From Pseudopedobacter sp. (GTDB lineage: Bacteria > Bacteroidota > Bacteroidia > Sphingobacteriales > Sphingobacteriaceae), in assembly GCA_014378285.1 (NCBI GenBank), contig JACMNZ010000486.1, forward strand, positions 1 to 7,421: a DNA stretch of 7,421 nucleotides. Direction: 5' to 3'. Below, in pieces: positions 6,438-7,421 of this stretch (positions are counted from its first letter, which is position 1; each line of letters starts with the position of its first letter). The position numbers and the translations under genes were made by a program. A model generated the notes under the pieces. It was given only the letters and a program-made list of their open reading frames with translations. It was not told the DNA's origin and searched no databases.

Positions 6438-7388
6438 ATGCCAAAATTTACTATACATCATAGCACCAATTATTCTTACGAAACGCCGGTTTATGATAGC
6501 GCAAACCAAATTATGCTTTATCCAATTAAGGATAATCAGCAAGAAGTGGTAGAGCAACAAATAAAGATTACTAGCGATCCTACCGTTGATGTTTATGACG
6601 ATTATTATGGAAACGAAGTGGGAACTTTCACCAATCCAGAGGCTCATAAACAATTAAAGATAGAATCTATCATCGTAGTTAACGTAAAGAAGAAGGTAAT
6701 GCCAAAAACTTCTATGTTTAAAGATGATGAGTGGGAAAAACTCAAAAGCATTTCTCATCAATTACCATATATCAATTTTCTGAAGAAAGAAATAGTAGAG
6801 TCTGAGGAAGAAATTTTAGCTACCATAAAACCTTTTCAGAACAAAAAAAACGCTCCATTTGAAGTAGCAAAAAATCTTTGCACCTACGTTTACCAAAATT
6901 TTAAATACATAAAAGGCATTACAACCGTAGAAACAACAGTTGAAGAGATTTGGAAGATTAAATCCGGTGTATGCCAAGATTTTGCACACATATTATCCGT
7001 AATGTTAAGATATATGCAAATTCCGGCCAGATATGTTAGCGGATATATTTGTCCTAATAAAAACGGAATGCGTGGCGAAGGCGCAACCCACGCTTGGGTA
7101 GAGGCTTATCTACCTGATTATGGCTGGTTAGGTTTAGACCCAACAAACAATTGCATTGTGGATGACACCCATGTCAGATTAGCTGTAGGTCGTAATTTTG
7201 TGGATTGTAGCCCTGTTAAAGGGACTTATAAAGGAACTTCTATTCATAAGTTAGAAGTAAAAGTCTCAGTTGCTTATGAGAATGAACCTCTTCCTTCGTT
7301 AGAGGAAACTGAAGCTGTTTTAGGGTTAGATAATTCGCCCATTAACTCTTATAGAAAGTTTGTGGAAATGCAACAGCAGCAACAATAG
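6438..7388 (+). CDS. Transglutaminase-like cysteine protein (Bact_transglu_N + Transglut_core, COG1305)
   Basis: A 316-residue cytoplasmic protein with no signal peptide. The N-terminal beta-rich bacterial transglutaminase-like domain covers about residues 1-85 and starts FTIHHSTNYSYETPV. The papain-like transglutaminase core covers about 140-240. The catalytic triad is intact: C179 in SGVCQDFAH, H218 in THAWVEAY and D234 in LGLDPTN. PARYVSGY (196-203) is also typical. Bacterial members of this type more often act as peptidases or amidases than as cross-linkers, so in this cassette it may cleave or exchange the amide bond made by the ATP-grasp protein; that is inference. The protein ends in MQQQQQ. 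The five glutamines use mixed CAA and CAG codons (7371-7385). It begins 21 bp after the alpha-E stop and is surely co-transcribed with it. The window ends 33 bp after its stop with no terminator visible, so the operon may continue. Confidence 0.94.
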   Translation: MPKFTIHHSTNYSYETPVYDSANQIMLYPIKDNQQEVVEQQIKITSDPTVDVYDDYYGNEVGTFTNPEAHKQLKIESIIVVNVKKKVMPKTSMFKDDEWEKLKSISHQLPYINFLKKEIVESEEEILATIKPFQNKKNAPFEVAKNLCTYVYQNFKYIKGITTVETTVEEIWKIKSGVCQDFAHILSVMLRYMQIPARYVSGYICPNKNGMRGEGATHAWVEAYLPDYGWLGLDPTNNCIVDDTHVRLAVGRNFVDCSPVKGTYKGTSIHKLEVKVSVAYENEPLPSLEETEAVLGLDNSPINSYRKFVEMQQQQQ

Positions 7389-7421
7389 TAAATTAATTTT
7401 CACATCGCCCTTCACCTCCAA

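Noticed and set aside
6435..6653. Minus-strand open frame of 72 codons over the start of the transglutaminase gene
   Set aside because: Antisense to the N-terminal transglutaminase domain; the hydrophobic look follows from the AT-rich complement.

Overview
The window comes from an AT-rich member of the Bacteroidota, most likely a Sphingobacteriaceae/Pedobacter-type organism. The evidence is low GC, genes without Shine-Dalgarno sequences, promoter-like elements that fit the Bacteroidota consensus (TTTG about 19 nt upstream of TAnnTTTG), and the style of the proteins. The genus is an inference. No RNA genes, mobile elements or CRISPR arrays are visible.

Layout. (1) Positions 1-225 are non-coding and hold, at the very edge, four units spaced 11 bp apart that look like a response-regulator operator. 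(2) Positions 226-2282, minus strand, form a two-component operon: an OmpR-family response regulator followed, with a 4-bp ATGA overlap, by a membrane sensor histidine kinase. (3) Positions 2283-2653 are a divergent intergenic region. It holds a good minus-strand promoter for the two-component operon, overlapped by a second copy of the 11-bp-phased element, and a weaker plus-strand promoter candidate. (4) Positions 2654-3496, plus strand, encode an exported DUF2911 protein with a TPR-like tail, followed by a clear intrinsic terminator. (5) Positions 3555-3885 are AT-rich and non-coding, ending in a good promoter candidate. (6) Positions 3886-7388, plus strand, form a three-gene cassette: circularly permuted type 2 ATP-grasp protein, alpha-E protein and transglutaminase-like cysteine peptidase. 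A 146-bp spacer made of small repeats separates the first two genes.

How the genes work together. The regulator and kinase are co-translated and probably autoregulated through the tandem ATTAGAA-type repeats. A 34/44-identical copy of that element at positions 4-47 suggests a co-regulated gene just left of the window. The three-gene cassette is a widespread set predicted from comparative genomics to be a cytoplasmic amide-bond forming and cleaving (peptide-tagging or small-peptide synthesis) system, often found near the proteasome-like Anbu peptidase. Its product and substrate are not established to my knowledge, and it is the best candidate here for an under-described system. Nothing in the sequence links the two-component system directly to the cassette.
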